Below, piece by piece: positions 63,861 through 64,000 of a stretch of DNA of 64,000 nucleotides (positions within the stretch are counted from its first letter, which is position 1; each line of letters begins with the position of its first letter). The stretch comes from an uncultured Clostridium sp. (GTDB lineage: Bacteria > Bacillota > Clostridia > Lachnospirales > Lachnospiraceae), in the NCBI GenBank assembly GCA_937885015.1, contig CALAAS010000053.1, positions 8,600 through 72,599 of the forward strand, given 5' to 3'. The position numbers and the translations under genes were made by a program. A model generated the notes under the pieces. That model worked only from the letters and a program-made list of their open reading frames with translations, had not been told where the DNA came from and did no database searches.

Positions 63861-64000
63861 AAGAACTCTCCCTTCCACGTTGTATTTCCCATATCAATAT
63901 ACCACATTGCAAAGGCAAATACAAATGGAACAGGGATGCTGCCGCCTGCCGTTACTGTCAAGTAATCGTTGGCAACTTTCTTTTTGATTTATCTTTTTGT

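Overview
The window looks like chromosome from an anaerobic Gram-positive member of the Clostridia, most probably Lachnospiraceae. The evidence is the hrcA-grpE-dnaK-dnaJ order with a CIRCE operator, AddAB in place of RecBCD, a LoaP-type antiterminator, an NfnAB-type transhydrogenase, a 3D-domain wall protein, the GGGtGRT/NifU-like pair and consensus sigma-A promoters. The genus cannot be fixed by eye. Most genes lie on the minus strand, so the text reads right to left along the coordinates. AT-rich patches (1-2.3 kb, 23.3-24.7 kb, 50.2-51.1 kb, 60.6-61.8 kb) stand out and hold accessory material.

Region by region. 1-8.4 kb: a surface-polysaccharide operon led by loaP, followed by glycosyltransferases, an initiating sugar-phosphate transferase and an ABC-2 export pair. 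The exporter ATPase is fused to a LicD domain that runs off the window. 8.4-8.7 kb: two 27-nt inverted repeats bracket 183 bp that hold one consensus promoter pointing away from the operon. This looks like an invertible (phase-variable) promoter captured in the OFF orientation. 8.75-23.2 kb: DNA repair genes sbcC-sbcD and addA-addB, with a cupin, a lipoprotein and a DUF1292 gene between or beside them. 23.3-24.7 kb: a DUF3990 (ADP-ribosyltransferase-like) and HTH gene pair resembling a toxin-antitoxin module. 24.7-30.8 kb: membrane protein, cobO, UvrD-like helicase, gltX, mgtE. 31-36 kb: an ABC-2 exporter with a large zinc-ribbon membrane-anchored protein. 36-38.7 kb: pnp and rpsO. 38.8-46.3 kb: an L,D-transpeptidase and the CIRCE-controlled chaperone operon.

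46.3-48.1 kb: a secreted 3D-domain protein, an amidase with choline-binding-like repeats and two small proteins that are easily missed. 48.3-48.6 kb: tRNA-Pro and tRNA-Glu. 48.6-51.1 kb: a BNR-repeat membrane protein and a decayed type III toxin-antitoxin locus (toxI-like RNA repeats plus a broken toxN/abiQ-family gene) between two diverged 102-nt direct repeats. 51.1-60.6 kb: GGGtGRT and NifU-like genes, a MATE transporter with a macrodomain protein, NfnAB, a metallo-beta-lactamase/dihydrofolate reductase fusion and delta-1-pyrroline-5-carboxylate dehydrogenase. 60.9-63.9 kb: a conserved protein of unknown function, a small MITE-like inverted-repeat element, xdhC, and a MobA-like/ModE-like fusion.

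The most notable system is the combination at 1-8.7 kb: a candidate DNA-inversion switch feeding an operon that also depends on a dedicated antiterminator, LoaP, which here carries an extra zinc-ribbon tail. Two stacked controls would govern one cell-surface polymer that a LicD domain probably decorates.
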